64,000 nt of DNA from Trypanosoma brucei gambiense DAL972 (GCF_000210295.1 NC_026740.1:875691-939690); one strand, 5' to 3'. Shown: positions 49,494 through 60,212, numbered from the stretch's first letter. Notes: generated from the sequence alone by a model not told the origin. Program-made: numbers and translations.

Positions 49494-51275
49494 TCACATC
49501 TCGGATGGATGGTGCGTGACGAACACGTGCAGTGGGTCAAAGTCCTCGAGCAAGGGATTAAACCCACTTCGCGTAGTGAAGATAGATGTTTTATCACCCC
49601 CGAATGTTTTCCAAAACTGAGGGTGCGACATGCTTGAAACCTCTTTATATGCACCGCATATATTGCGGTACACCGCCGTAAGAAGGTCGAAATCTGTAGG
49701 AAAGCAAATGTCGATCATTCCTGCGTTGCCCTGCAGGGAATCCGCAGGACGACGGAGGTAAATGTCCTTGGCAATACGCGTCTTGCTTTGCAGCACCGGT
49801 CCATTCACGCCTGGGAGGCCTTGACGCACCGACCCCCAATCTACAAGGAAAAGATGATGACGGGGAAAATACGTTGCACAGGTCTCAAGGAAGAGCATCG
49901 AGACTGTTGGCAGCCACAAGGTGCGGAACGGGCTGTGCATCCACATCATCTTTGTAATAACTACCCGCAGAGGGTCGTACATGTTTGGCTCGATGCTCGT
50001 AAAGGGAGGTGGATCGATGTTGTCACGTCCACCGGTGAGGCACAGTACCTTGAGGCTATGAAACGACTCCTCCTGCATCCAGCGTGCATAGCGCAAGTAG
50101 CGAAGTATGACCGGATCCTTCACTGAAAAATACCTCTCGTGAGCAGTGGAAAGATTGTCATGTTGCTGGAAGTGAAACCATTGCTCATTACATACTCCAT
50201 CGGCACTCAGCACGACACAATCGTGCGGCATACCAGAGAGTAACTCCACGCCGAACACGACGCAGCGCCTACGCTCCACTTCCCTCCAGTTCAAAATGGA
50301 GATGTTGTGAATTTTGACATGGTGGTAGTGCATAATAAGACGGTTACGAAGCACCTGCACGAGCTGAGGGTTTATTTCCACCACATGATACTCACACTGT
50401 TCGTACACAGAAGGGAAGTGCTCGCTCAGGTAGTCCAGAACACTAACAGCAAGTGCCCCTGAGCCCGCCCCAATATCGTACACAACCAGCGGGTCCCGAG
50501 GATCGAACTTCGCTCTCATCATGGTTACCAGGTACTCTGCAATCACCCAACCGTAGTGTGGTTGAAAGAGTTGGGTGGGTGTGACACATGAGGGTGTAGA
50601 ATCGTGAATCTTCCCCACGTAGCGCTCATAGTCCTGCTGGTTGCGCAGGCTACCAAACGGAATGGGGTCAAAGTAGCCGGTGGTCATGAGTTGGCGGTAT
50701 TTGCGATACAGTTTTGGGTAGTATCCCCATTTCTTATGATACAAGGCAAAATGAATGAAGTCTCGCATAATCAACTCCGTTCCAAGCGACTCGTGGTCGG
50801 CGACAGCCCCACCTTCAAAAACAAGAAGGTCCTCGAATAGTTTTTTTTGTCGCGTCACTCGTCGCTCCTCCTCCTCAGCTGCAAGCTCGTGAAGGCGTGA
50901 TTCTGACACAGCCTCATTACACGATGACAATATGTAAGGCATCCCACTACCTACCGATGGAAGCACCGGGGTCGAGCTCATAGCAGCAGCATGGGGCCCC
51001 ACGACGGCACCTGATGCAGTAGTCATACTGCAATCAACAATGTTGCCCTGCGAGACACAAGAAGGGGCGCCATCGCAGCTATTATTACCATCATTTCCCT
51101 GATTGCTGTAATGCGGGGGCAGGAGAGCGGCGCTGCCGCCGCCTGGCGTACTGAAGGGACTGCGGCCTCCGGCAGCACCAGCAGCGGGAAAGGAATACCA
51201 TCGTCTCCCCGGGGATGATGGGATGGAGCGGGGCGAAACCCGAAGGGTACGCCTACCGAGTGGGAAGTACCTCAT
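49494..51275 (-). CDS. Putative mitochondrial SAM-dependent methyltransferase, NDUFAF7/MidA-like
   Basis: 593 aa. The N-terminus ('MRYFPLGRRTLRVSPRS') is a likely mitochondrial presequence, followed by a Gly/Ala/Ser-rich linker. The methyltransferase core starts near residue 160: 'LIMRDFIHFALYHKKWGYYP' is the NDUFAF7 entry motif (fxxxALYHPxxGYY), and 'VVYDIGAGSGALAVSVLDYL' is the SAM-binding glycine loop near residue 265. Then come 'YHVVEINPQL', the acidic strand after the loop, and 'GVELLSGMPHD', equivalent to the family's NE(F/L)xDALP. NDUFAF7 methylates an arginine of complex I subunit NDUFS2 during assembly. Trypanosomes have an unusual complex I, so the substrate is not certain. The sequence is longer and more divergent than usual. 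Confidence 0.82.
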   Translation of the reverse strand: MRYFPLGRRTLRVSPRSIPSSPGRRWYSFPAAGAAGGRSPFSTPGGGSAALLPPHYSNQGNDGNNSCDGAPSCVSQGNIVDCSMTTASGAVVGPHAAAMSSTPVLPSVGSGMPYILSSCNEAVSESRLHELAAEEEERRVTRQKKLFEDLLVFEGGAVADHESLGTELIMRDFIHFALYHKKWGYYPKLYRKYRQLMTTGYFDPIPFGSLRNQQDYERYVGKIHDSTPSCVTPTQLFQPHYGWVIAEYLVTMMRAKFDPRDPLVVYDIGAGSGALAVSVLDYLSEHFPSVYEQCEYHVVEINPQLVQVLRNRLIMHYHHVKIHNISILNWREVERRRCVVFGVELLSGMPHDCVVLSADGVCNEQWFHFQQHDNLSTAHERYFSVKDPVILRYLRYARWMQEESFHSLKVLCLTGGRDNIDPPPFTSIEPNMYDPLRVVITKMMWMHSPFRTLWLPTVSMLFLETCATYFPRHHLFLVDWGSVRQGLPGVNGPVLQSKTRIAKDIYLRRPADSLQGNAGMIDICFPTDFDLLTAVYRNICGAYKEVSSMSHPQFWKTFGGDKTSIFTTRSGFNPLLEDFDPLHVFVTHHPSEM

Positions 51276-51708
51276 CTGAGTTGAGCGAATCCACAGAAGA
51301 AAAAAAATGGAGGAAGCAAATTAAAGAAATACGAAAACAAAATAAGAAAGAGCAGGAAAAGTGAAAAAATATTAGAGGCGCGAGCACGCACCTTCATACA
51401 CAAATATACATGCATGTACAGGGACGTAAATTGCTCAAAGGGTTCCTCTCTCAAATCGTGCAGCAACACGCAAAAACAGAGTAAAAGGAAAGAAACAAAG
51501 ACGCAGCGGCACCGCAGCAACACTCGCTAAATACGGTTTTCAACGCCGAAAAACAGAAAAACAAGAGCAAACATAAAGCATTACGTATGTATATACACGT
51601 ATGGTCTGCGCGAGAAAATGCACCTACCATGGTTATGCCGCCTCAATTGGATGGCCCCACACGCATGAACACGAGACCACATAACAACTCGCAGTGGTAC
51701 ACGAATGT
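51276..51708 (-). other. Intergenic region, 433 bp
   Basis: 5' UTR of the methyltransferase, T/C-rich on the minus strand just upstream of the ATG (51,276-51,360), consistent with a trans-splice site, and the 3' UTR of the DHHC gene. Confidence 0.6.
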
Positions 51709-52782
51709 TCAAGCAATAGGTTCGTTATCATGTGTTTCTCTCTCTAACTGCACACCGCCTTTATGGTCACTTGTAGTTTCCCGTATCTCGCATGTCTCCC
51801 CCGGCTGGCTTGTGTCTCTACTCGGGTAGGCACCATCAGTCGCAGTGTCCCCAAGGTTGTGGACCCCGATATCGGGAACGGCACCACTACTTCCTGCCGG
51901 ATTCTTTTTATATCGGCGAAAGTCACGACGCTTCTGGATTGCTAAGCACCCGCATGGCCCTTTACTTCTATCCGTGGCGACGAGTGGCTTTGACTGCTTC
52001 GATAACTTTTCACGCCTTTTCGCACGTTTGCTCAGCACGTGTTCGTACGTGGTTCGGCGGGTTAAGCAGAGATTGATATGAAACACTATGAGATTTCCCA
52101 ATGCGGCCAGTCCAGCAGCGGAGAGCGCAAGTGTGAGAAAAAGAAAAACCATGTACGTCACGTAGCTACTGACTCCAAAACGCTCCTTGAGGCGGTCACT
52201 GAAGTCCTGCTTGTGTATAAATGCATTAGAGATGACGTAAATGCCAACGCCGAACACAAGGGCGATAGAACACCATGCTGTGCCCATGAAGCAGCAGAAC
52301 ATGACATAATTCCCCTCCCCTACACACGTGTTCAACCAACGGCAGTGGTGGTCGAAGCCGGGGACACACTTGTCACACACACTGCAGTGTTTGCTGCCCA
52401 AAATAACAAAGCGTCTGCAAAAGACGCAAGGCTCAGTACCAGGCGGGGCGGCTTCCTGCACAAGTTCCTCTTGAGCATAGCGTGGAACGTCCGTGGCAAA
52501 GACAATTGGGTCCTCAATCCGACTACAGGAAAGCGCTAATTTCAGCGCCGCTGTAGCGAATGTTAAGAAGCCAGAAATGGGGGAAATTATGCAAACCAGC
52601 AAACTATCGAGCATCGGAACGTGCAGTGTGAAATGCAGCGTAGCAAGCGTGACAATGACAGACCAAGCTATTACCTGAAGGGCGTCTAAAGGACACTCAA
52701 ACCCACTGCGCCGCGGCCGTACAGGGCCCCCATAAATGTCAATCCACTGCCCAACAGGAGGCTCACAGCAACAGCTGCACAT
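51709..52782 (-). CDS. DHHC-type palmitoyl acyltransferase
   Basis: 357 aa. These integral membrane enzymes attach palmitate to cysteines of target proteins. The Cys-rich domain runs from 'CVFCRRF' (119) through 'SKHCSVCDKCVPGFDHHC', with D144-H145-H146-C147 the active site, and on to 'NTCVGEGNYVMF'. Four membrane segments are visible at about 37-56, 58-82, 161-186 and 206-238, two on each side of the active-site loop. The 'TTYE' after the last segment (244-247) is the family TTxE motif. The tail is basic and then polar. The substrate and compartment cannot be told from sequence. Start is the first true ATG, just upstream of a Cys-rich N-terminus (MCSCCCEPP) that could itself be acylated. Confidence 0.93.
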   Translation of the reverse strand: MCSCCCEPPVGQWIDIYGGPVRPRRSGFECPLDALQVIAWSVIVTLATLHFTLHVPMLDSLLVCIISPISGFLTFATAALKLALSCSRIEDPIVFATDVPRYAQEELVQEAAPPGTEPCVFCRRFVILGSKHCSVCDKCVPGFDHHCRWLNTCVGEGNYVMFCCFMGTAWCSIALVFGVGIYVISNAFIHKQDFSDRLKERFGVSSYVTYMVFLFLTLALSAAGLAALGNLIVFHINLCLTRRTTYEHVLSKRAKRREKLSKQSKPLVATDRSKGPCGCLAIQKRRDFRRYKKNPAGSSGAVPDIGVHNLGDTATDGAYPSRDTSQPGETCEIRETTSDHKGGVQLERETHDNEPIA

Positions 52783-54435
52783 TAAAAGATTACAAGGACA
52801 CACCGAACTGTGAACCTTCCAATTTGTTGAAGGGAAACAAGAAGTAATAAACCAGCAGCAACAGTAGAAGATGCTACGGCAAATCCGCCCCCACAATAAT
52901 TTACGTCTACTCCCCTCCGGTCCCGCTTCTTGCTGTTAAGTGTGCGTGTATGTTTGTGTCGCACTACAGCGTATCCCCTTTCCCGATCCCGCTACTTTCT
53001 TCCACTCGTCCCCAAACAGTTCCTTAGGGTTTAGGTGTACCTCCCCTCACCTTATCCAACTAAACGTCGGGCAATCCAGAGGCACAGTGCCGAAGCAACG
53101 AGCAGATGCGGGGCCGATGCAATGGCAGCGCCGCGTGTATCCCCCACCCCACTGGTCCTTAACCCCACCTCCCCACCGGCCCCTCCGTGTTATCAAAGAA
53201 CTTTACTTCTTGCCGTTGTTTTTTTCCTCTTATTTCGCTCTCTGAGCAACTACTTTTTTTGCACTTTCCGCTTTCCTCACTCTATTCCTCTCCCCCACCC
53301 CTTTCCCCAATGGAGCTTTTGATGCGTACTTATGCGGGTGAAGAACCCACCGTATATGCGCACACACACAAACTGATGACACCGTGATGAGGAGCTGATG
53401 GTCAAAAATTGGCGATGAAGTCCCAACAGTAACAATATATATATGGCAATGGAAACAATTAAAGACTGTTTCCACACGATCAGTGCCCAGACCAAACGCC
53501 CTAGACACTGTCTTCACTCACCTGTGGAGTGTAAAACCAAGAGGCCTAAGGAAAGAAACAGCGAAAGTAGAAACAAAAACAGAAGGGGGCGATGAAAGTA
53601 ATGACAGACATTTGTACAAGTTATTCCCCAACAGTAAGGGCACATCGCTGCAAATAGAAGTGAACAATTTTGCGGAAACAGAACATGAAGAAACGGACAA
53701 ACAATGTTAAACAAGGGGGAAAGCAACAACCACCAGGAAGTTAGAAAAAAAAATTCAGAAAAGATGAAGACAGAGGCTTCCCAAGACGCCATCAACGAAT
53801 GGCAGATACTTCTCTCCCATGTAAATTACAAACATGAGTAGAACGTCGCACGGTTACAGTTGGGTGAGAATTGCGTGCGAACAAGGATGGGTGGTAACGG
53901 GAGGGAAGTTAGCGATGGCGAATTGCACTCTACACAAAAATAAGCGGGAAAGAGAAAATTAAAACGCCGACAACCAAAGGCTAAGCGGTAGCTCACACTT
54001 ACGAGTGACCCCCTTGGGCCCCCCGGGCTAAGCATAACCTATCGAGACGGCAAGAACCATATAAAGAAAAAAAAAAAAGAAAACGTAACCGAAGAAAACA
54101 GTCGATAACCCTACTTCACACGCAGGAAATTCCAACTCGGTAAAGAGCACAGACACACACAAGCACCGGCCACTACTCCATTGTACCGCACGAAACCTTT
54201 GTGCCTTCACCGCACCGAGCCACCCGCACACAACACAATTTGTTCATTCACCCCGTCACTCTCTAATGCTTACACATAGGTGGTTGAGTCCCCTCTCCAC
54301 ACCTGCTGCCAACAATGTGCCTCCTACCCTGCACTTTAACAATCGATAGATTTTCCCCCACTTACACTCCCCCCCCCTTCACCTGTGTTTGCATCAGCTG
54401 CAGGATGCGCATTACTACCATCGAGTCGCTGTCCA
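52783..54435 (-). other. Long intergenic region, 1.65 kb
   Basis: Mostly 3' UTR of FPPS plus 5' UTR of the DHHC gene. It has a short TATATA run near 53,436-53,443 and A-runs at 54,066-54,080. Several open frames on both strands are C/T-rich and show no domain. No gene called. Confidence 0.55.
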
Positions 54436-55539
54436 TCACTTCTGGCGCTTGTAAGTCTTTCCCCAGAGAGTTTCTACGCTGGCAGCAAATCCTGGTGAGC
54501 AAAGCCTCAGTTTCTCAATAAGCTCCTTCACCTGCTCTGCCACTGCAGCCTCGTAGGCTACATAATCCCCCTGCAGATCCGCTTCCTCATAGAGCCGCCT
54601 CACTGTGGCCACCTTCTCCGAGTCTCCACTACCGTAGTTTGCTTTGAACTCAGCAACCTGCGCACTGCTCGCTTTTGCGAGAAATGTTACGGCCAACCAA
54701 GAACACTTTGCATCCTGAATGTCAGTTCCGACTTTTCCTAGCCGCTCGGGTGGTGTAAAACAATCCATGACGTCGTCCTGCACCTGAAAGTATTCGCCCA
54801 TAAGCATGGCCAACTCTTCCGTAACGCCCATGTCAACGGTGGGAAGAGCCTCACTAACAATAAGCCCCATAACTAGTGGTAGAAGGTAAGTGTAATAAGC
54901 TGTCTTGTACTTCACAATCCGCTTGTAATTGGAAAGGGTGAACTCCGCGAAATCTGTCGTAGTGGGCTGCGATACGTCGGGATCGAGTTTGTTTGAGTCA
55001 AACATTGACGTCACATCGTATAACTGCCCGACAGCTGTGGTGTAATCCACTCTGTTGAAACGACAGAGCAAATCCTGCAAAAAAGGACGGTCTGCAAAGA
55101 AATGCATCGCCATCATGTGAGTCCACGACTTCAATAGCAGACCGTCATTTATGGCACACTGCACCGTGACGCCTGGGTGACGGTACCAGCATGGCTTACC
55201 ACGCCGCGTGACGCTGTTGTCCATAATGTCATCTTCCACCAAGTAATGGGCCTGAAGGAACTCAATCATCCAACCACAAACACACGCATCGTGTAGAACA
55301 CGTTTCCGCCTTGCCCCATCGTCTTCTTCACCGTTGTTGTTTGGGCTTAGGGAAAGAAGGGACTCGGCCACATCGATCACCGTCAGGCCACGGTTGTATT
55401 TGCCGCCCAAGCATGTGGTGTCCATCATTTTCCGGAGGTATCTGACTCGATTCGGATCCATGTCGAACTTAAGTTCCAGTTCTTCGAGCAGAAACATCTG
55501 AATCTCATCATATACCTGCATAAACATTTGCATTGGCAT
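54436..55539 (-). CDS. FPPS: Farnesyl diphosphate synthase
   Basis: 367 aa, the known length of the T. brucei enzyme. It condenses isopentenyl diphosphate with dimethylallyl and then geranyl diphosphate to make FPP for sterols, dolichol, ubiquinone and prenylated proteins. It is the target of bisphosphonates in this parasite. The first Asp-rich motif is D103-D104-I-M-D107, and the second D255-D256-V-M-D259; both bind Mg2+ and the allylic diphosphate. 'GKYNRGLTVID' (46-56) is the IPP-binding region. 'HY' at positions 98-99, just before the first motif, fits a eukaryotic FPP synthase that stops at C15. An acidic insert (NNNGEEDDG, 67-75) is typical of the kinetoplastid forms. The ATG at 55,539 gives the standard N-terminus; the open frame upstream (to 55,647) is untranslated leader. 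Confidence 0.97.
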   Translation of the reverse strand: MPMQMFMQVYDEIQMFLLEELELKFDMDPNRVRYLRKMMDTTCLGGKYNRGLTVIDVAESLLSLSPNNNGEEDDGARRKRVLHDACVCGWMIEFLQAHYLVEDDIMDNSVTRRGKPCWYRHPGVTVQCAINDGLLLKSWTHMMAMHFFADRPFLQDLLCRFNRVDYTTAVGQLYDVTSMFDSNKLDPDVSQPTTTDFAEFTLSNYKRIVKYKTAYYTYLLPLVMGLIVSEALPTVDMGVTEELAMLMGEYFQVQDDVMDCFTPPERLGKVGTDIQDAKCSWLAVTFLAKASSAQVAEFKANYGSGDSEKVATVRRLYEEADLQGDYVAYEAAVAEQVKELIEKLRLCSPGFAASVETLWGKTYKRQK

Positions 55540-56395
55540 TATACTCTCGCTGTGTGCGGTGATACCGCCTCTTGCTACTGTAGGTAAGTTTTTTTTTCCT
55601 TCTGAAACAGAAGAGATAAATATGTTACAACAAGGAAAACTGTACACTCAACACCACATCGAGAACACAAACATGTCTGGGGATAACCGCAACGCCTTTC
55701 TATCCCCGACTAAAAGAAGGAAAGCGTTAGGCACGTCAATATGCGGAGAGGGGGCACATGTCGACAAAGCAAGCGGTAAAATAATTCTTTAGCTGATAAG
55801 TAGAGAGTTTCTTATCTGTAAGCAATATGTTGCACTTCCGGCAAAACTCAAACAGATGCATATACATGGTTATACAGTCACAAGCAAAGACGTATATATA
55901 CGTGTATGTCTGAGCAATGAAAAAGGTATCAAACTCAAGCACGCAATCGTAACCGCGCATAGACCGCAGAGTTTATCGGCGCGCCTAATACCACCTCCTC
56001 ACCCCTTCACTCGTACAGGTAACAGCCACTTACATGCAGCACACATGGATCGGAGAAAAACAGTGCCGCGAGGGTGGCCATTGAAATGCGTCACACTGCA
56101 CCGATTGGTACCTCAAAAGACAATGGCACGTCAGACAGCAACACCTTGTGGATTGACACACAAAAATGCTTACCCCTATCACTAGTACCCACACGCACGC
56201 AGCCCCAAACATACTCCATTCTACGTTTCTCTATAAGTACGGCGTGTCCTCCTACTCCCAATGAACACTCATATTTTGAATGCGGAGCACCGTTTAGCCG
56301 AAACATTTGCCCTCTCTTGCACTTTATCCCTCTCTTGCCTTTCCTTTTCCAAACTCATATATTTGTTTCCTCATCTCGTCACTTTCCCTGTAGAG
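55540..56395 (-). other. Intergenic region, 856 bp
   Basis: 5' UTR of FPPS, with a pyrimidine tract on the minus strand near 55,612-55,590 (ending TACAGTAG at about 55,583-55,576), and the 3' UTR of IFT74. No gene is seen. Confidence 0.6.
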
Positions 56396-58186
56396 TCAGC
56401 GGTCACCAACCATCAGGACCGCACCTCCGCCCACGGAGGTGCCACGCGCCTGCTCTGTTTCTTTTAGAAGTATATTAATCTCATCCACAAGACGCAAGCA
56501 CTCTGTCTTCAATCCAACGAAGTAGCTCTCCCTCCCCTTCAAACGAACAAATTCTTCGAGTGTGAAAGAGGACTGACGCAGTTGCCGCAGGCGTCCCTCA
56601 AGTGTGGACATGGACCGGTACGAAGTGTCTTCATTCAACTGCTTGCGCAAAGTGTCGACTGTTCCACTAAGCACATTTAGTTGCTGCTTGCTTGAGTCAC
56701 GCAGCTTTATCAAGAATGTTCTTTCATTGAGAAGTTCCGTGCGGCGGGCGTCCACGTTGCGGCGCAATCCGTCCATGTCACCGTATTTGATCATCTCTTG
56801 TGACTGCTCTTCCATCTTAAGAGCATGTGCCTGCAGCTCCGCCTTGATCTTTGTGTCCAAGTTCTCCACCTTCTCAAGTTCAACCTTGCGGTCCATCAAC
56901 TCCCTCTCAAGTCGCTGGTGTGTCATTGTGTCGTGCTCAATCTGGTTTCGCTTTGCGTCTACCTCACTTTCTAGCGCTTGAAGGGCGTTTGGTGACCCTT
57001 CTTGTGGCATTTGCTTCTTGAGTTCTAAAGCTTGAGAGATTCGCTCAAGCAGTGTCGCGATGTTCCTCTGCACCTCGGTAATTTTGTCCATCTCCTCCTT
57101 CAACTTAGCAGGAAACGAGTCCATGAAGCTTTGCAGTTCACGGTCCTTTTCCTGTAGCTCCTGGAATGCCTTAATGTTATCCCCACTGTAACTCTTCAAC
57201 TCTTCATCCAGGGAGGCGCAGCGGTTCTTTGATTCGCTAAGAGCATCGCGCGTCTCATTCACCTGACGTTCAAGGACCTCAATGTCCCCACGGGCCGTCT
57301 TCACCTGTTTGATCAAAAGTTGTCGTTCCTCCTCCACGGAAAGCGCACACTGTTTGGTTAACTCCTCCTTCAACTGACGCTTAGATAAAATACCACGAAG
57401 CACCTCAGCCGCTCGCTTCTTGTCGGGATCCGTCGAAAGCTTCGTCATCAGTAACTCCTGCTTCGCCGTTAGCATGCGTATTTGGTGCTGGTGGGAAAGA
57501 ACAGCGTCTGACACATTGAACGCTTCGTCACGCGTTGCCTTGTATAAGCCGAAGTCCTGATTCTCCGCAAGAATACGACGGTCCAAGTTTTGCATTTCTT
57601 CTTCCAATGTTTGGGTATTCTTTTTCGTCAGCGCCTCCATTTCCTTGGCATTGAGAAAGAGCTGATCCACTTGTTTACGCTTTTCCCCATTCACCTGGTT
57701 TAGCTTTGTTGCTTGGTCCTTCACGCTGCTGGGGTCTTGTGTCGTGCTCTTCTCCAAAGCTAAATTAATATCAGCGAGAGTCCCCTTCAACTTTGCCGCC
57801 TCATCCGTCAGGGCCTTGTTCCGCTGCTGCAGTTGCGTGAGAACAGAGCCTCCTTTGACGATTAGTTCCTCTTGTTCGTTGAGACGCTCAATCTCCGTTG
57901 TTAGCTCCGTGATTTTCGGTCGCAGTAAGCCAATATAGTAACTGCGATCACCCACCTGGCGGCCTGGTCCTGCGTTACCGGACCGTGTGGCTGCACGCAT
58001 CCCCTCTAGTGTCACCGGGGCCTGTGCACTCACCGAAACGGCTTGTTGCAAGCTCTCACCCATACCGGCAACGCGGGCACCCCGCATTTGTGATCCAGGC
58101 CTCATCTGCGATCCGGGGCGCATCTGCGATCCCGGCCTCAACCCACTCGTCTGGTTGAAATTAGTCCGACCAAATCCCCCCTGCAT
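56396..58186 (-). CDS. IFT74: Intraflagellar transport protein IFT74
   Basis: 596 aa. IFT74 pairs with IFT81 in the IFT-B core; together they carry tubulin into the growing flagellum. The N-terminal 60 residues are basic and Gly/Pro-rich with three RPGSQM repeats, matching the disordered basic region that binds the acidic tubulin tail in other organisms. 'SYYIGLLRPKITELTTEIER' (82-101) is the conserved entry to the rod. The rest (to about residue 585) is almost entirely coiled coil with typical heptads, and no globular domain. Length matches the family (about 600 aa). Flagellar assembly in trypanosomes depends on the IFT-B complex. ATG 58,186 is the first ATG in frame. Confidence 0.94.
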   Translation of the reverse strand: MQGGFGRTNFNQTSGLRPGSQMRPGSQMRPGSQMRGARVAGMGESLQQAVSVSAQAPVTLEGMRAATRSGNAGPGRQVGDRSYYIGLLRPKITELTTEIERLNEQEELIVKGGSVLTQLQQRNKALTDEAAKLKGTLADINLALEKSTTQDPSSVKDQATKLNQVNGEKRKQVDQLFLNAKEMEALTKKNTQTLEEEMQNLDRRILAENQDFGLYKATRDEAFNVSDAVLSHQHQIRMLTAKQELLMTKLSTDPDKKRAAEVLRGILSKRQLKEELTKQCALSVEEERQLLIKQVKTARGDIEVLERQVNETRDALSESKNRCASLDEELKSYSGDNIKAFQELQEKDRELQSFMDSFPAKLKEEMDKITEVQRNIATLLERISQALELKKQMPQEGSPNALQALESEVDAKRNQIEHDTMTHQRLERELMDRKVELEKVENLDTKIKAELQAHALKMEEQSQEMIKYGDMDGLRRNVDARRTELLNERTFLIKLRDSSKQQLNVLSGTVDTLRKQLNEDTSYRSMSTLEGRLRQLRQSSFTLEEFVRLKGRESYFVGLKTECLRLVDEINILLKETEQARGTSVGGGAVLMVGDR

Positions 58187-59066
58187 CTTTGGGAAGTATT
58201 GTATTCCGGTGCAGCAAAAGTGACTCCGGTACTCAAGCTCTTCCGTTCCTATTCAAATTGTATTCTCTTCGTCTAGGCGATGTCCAGCTCCGCTTTCCCC
58301 TCCTTTTACCGGCGATACTAAACTGTTATTCGCTTTTTATTCCCTGAAATCCCTGGCGGATCCGTCACGTGTTGTATCGTGCCCACAGCGCAAAAGAGTC
58401 GAATGAAATGACAAGAGGACTTGTGAAGAAAAAGAATGCGCCAAGCTGCTTAACCAATAGTAAAGCGGCTGCCAGTCACTCCCTTTGTTTCCCAAGCCAC
58501 TAAAGCACCACGGGTTTGTGAAATAAGGGGGACACGACATGATGTATATATGTATATATACGTACACATGAAAATTATTAGTGACCACTGAAAATGTTGC
58601 TATCTCACCCAGCAGTATTTACCATCAGGGTATTTCCTCACTCGTATCAGTAAGGGTTAGAAAAAAAAAAAAAATGGCACACAACATGCTTACTCGGTAC
58701 AAGAAGGAGGGTAGAATTACGGATAGAGGGCAGAAATAATAGTCAACAAACCTTCAGGCATCAAAGTCGCGGCCCACAATTACTGCTTCTGATTTATCTT
58801 TTTTTAAAACGTTGCCGCTGATTGTGTGAGTGTGTGTTACCTTTATTCGCGCGCTTCAGAGCGCTACCCCACTTTAAAATAACACACAACTGGGGGCGCA
58901 CGGCGGCCAGGAAACTATGCCTTACCTGTCTGTCGACGCATTTTCCGCTCCCGCAAGTACAAGAGAAATACACAACAGCGGAACTGTCGAAATCACCACT
59001 TAGTACTGCTCCCACTTCACTTTCTTTTGGAGGCTCTGCTCTCTGTGCAAACTTCGGACTTATCAC
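58187..59066 (-). other. Intergenic region, 880 bp
   Basis: 5' UTR of IFT74 and 3' UTR of MAK16, with an A-run at 58,661-58,674. Nothing else supported. Confidence 0.6.
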
Positions 59067-59897
59067 TTACCAATCCAAATCAGCCGTGCGGACCCGCTTA
59101 GAAACGGGCTCTTGCTCCACCTCTTCCTCAATTACAAGCCGCTGCCGCCGTGTTCCACGACCACTACGGTGCACCACCGAAGAATCATCCCTTTTGCCTA
59201 TTTTTCTATTGCTTTCCTCCATTTCTTCTTCCTCATCCAACTCATCGTCCATCACAAACTCGGGGAACTCCTCATCCTCCTCATCTTCTAACGCTTCGAA
59301 CTCAGTGCGGTCCTCCTCACGATCGAGTACCCGCTCAAATGCCTCAAGACTGCAATTGATCACGCTGTCATATGTCCCACTTCGCAACCGCTCCAACAGC
59401 TCCTTCTCCACTTCCAGTTCCAACCGTGCCGCAGCTTCTGCCTTTGCCTCGCGACGGATCAACTTATCCTCCTGGCGCTTGTTTACGGAAACGTACTCCA
59501 CCTTTGGCTCTAACAACATCTTTCGGCGCCGCATCAAATACTGCTTAAGTCGCAGCAGCCGGGCCTTGACCTTGTTCACAAGCTTTTGGTCCCACCACTG
59601 TAGCTCTTCATCAATCTGAGCAAGCGCACGTGGAAAATTAGCGTCAAGTCGGACTTTCTCCCATTGCCGCCGAGGCAGGTGCGCACGCTCCGCTGTCTTG
59701 ACATAAAGGTAAAGCTCATCGTCATGTTCGACCACTGTGGCGTATTGTGCGTTTGAAAGGGGGCATACACCACGTTGGCAGAGACCTGTCACGTTGTACG
59801 GGTTGCGGCAGAAACGAGCCTTATCGTCGTGCGTCTTAACTTTAAATGAACAGAAAGTTTGCCCCATAACGTTCCACATCGCATCATCATGGTTCAT
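59067..59897 (-). CDS. MAK16: MAK16, large ribosomal subunit biogenesis factor
   Basis: 276 aa. MAK16 is a nucleolar protein needed for early 60S pre-ribosome assembly. The N-terminus carries the family signature: 'WNVMGQTFCSFKVKT', 'FCRNPYNVTGLCQRGVCPLS' with the Cys cluster thought to bind zinc, 'YATVVEHDDELYLYVKTAER' and 'LPRRQWEKVRL'. A basic middle region ('RLLRLKQYLMRRRKM') is followed by a long acidic stretch with blocks of Glu/Asp and a basic end with a probable nuclear localisation signal ('KRVRTADLDW'). Length fits (yeast about 306 aa). Start is the ATG that gives MNHDDAMWN; the upstream in-frame extension does not align with the family. Confidence 0.95.
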   Translation of the reverse strand: MNHDDAMWNVMGQTFCSFKVKTHDDKARFCRNPYNVTGLCQRGVCPLSNAQYATVVEHDDELYLYVKTAERAHLPRRQWEKVRLDANFPRALAQIDEELQWWDQKLVNKVKARLLRLKQYLMRRRKMLLEPKVEYVSVNKRQEDKLIRREAKAEAAARLELEVEKELLERLRSGTYDSVINCSLEAFERVLDREEDRTEFEALEDEEDEEFPEFVMDDELDEEEEMEESNRKIGKRDDSSVVHRSGRGTRRQRLVIEEEVEQEPVSKRVRTADLDW

Positions 59898-60212
59898 CGC
59901 TCCAGTGTACTGAACACACGCGTCGCTAGTGTGTGAAAAAAGCGCCCGTGTACTGGCAAGCAATGGGTGTATGCACGCTGTCCTACGTAGAACCTCTAAA
60001 CGTAACCTTCGCGGAAGAGAGCCCTCAGATCAGCAAGGAGATGAGAATGGGCGGTTGTTTTCCTAACAAGATAAAGTGATGAAAAAGGGTGATAACAGTT
60101 GTCAACTATATGCTCAGACTGATGAAGCTAGAAAAAAAAAATTGATAGTAAAACCTGTCAAGGCACTTTCCTAGCCTCTAGATGGGGATAAGTCATTTGA
60201 ATGATTCCCTTA
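59898..60212 (-). other. Intergenic region, 315 bp
   Basis: 5' UTR of MAK16 and 3' UTR of the next gene, with an A-run at 60,131-60,140. Nothing else is seen. Confidence 0.6.

Noticed and set aside
49164..49637. 157-codon plus-strand ORF
   Set aside because: It overlaps the methyltransferase C-terminus antisense, against the direction of transcription in this block, and has no recognisable feature.
55540..55647. 36-residue N-terminal extension of FPPS
   Set aside because: The family N-terminus and the known 367-aa length both point to ATG 55,539; the extension lies across the splice-acceptor region.
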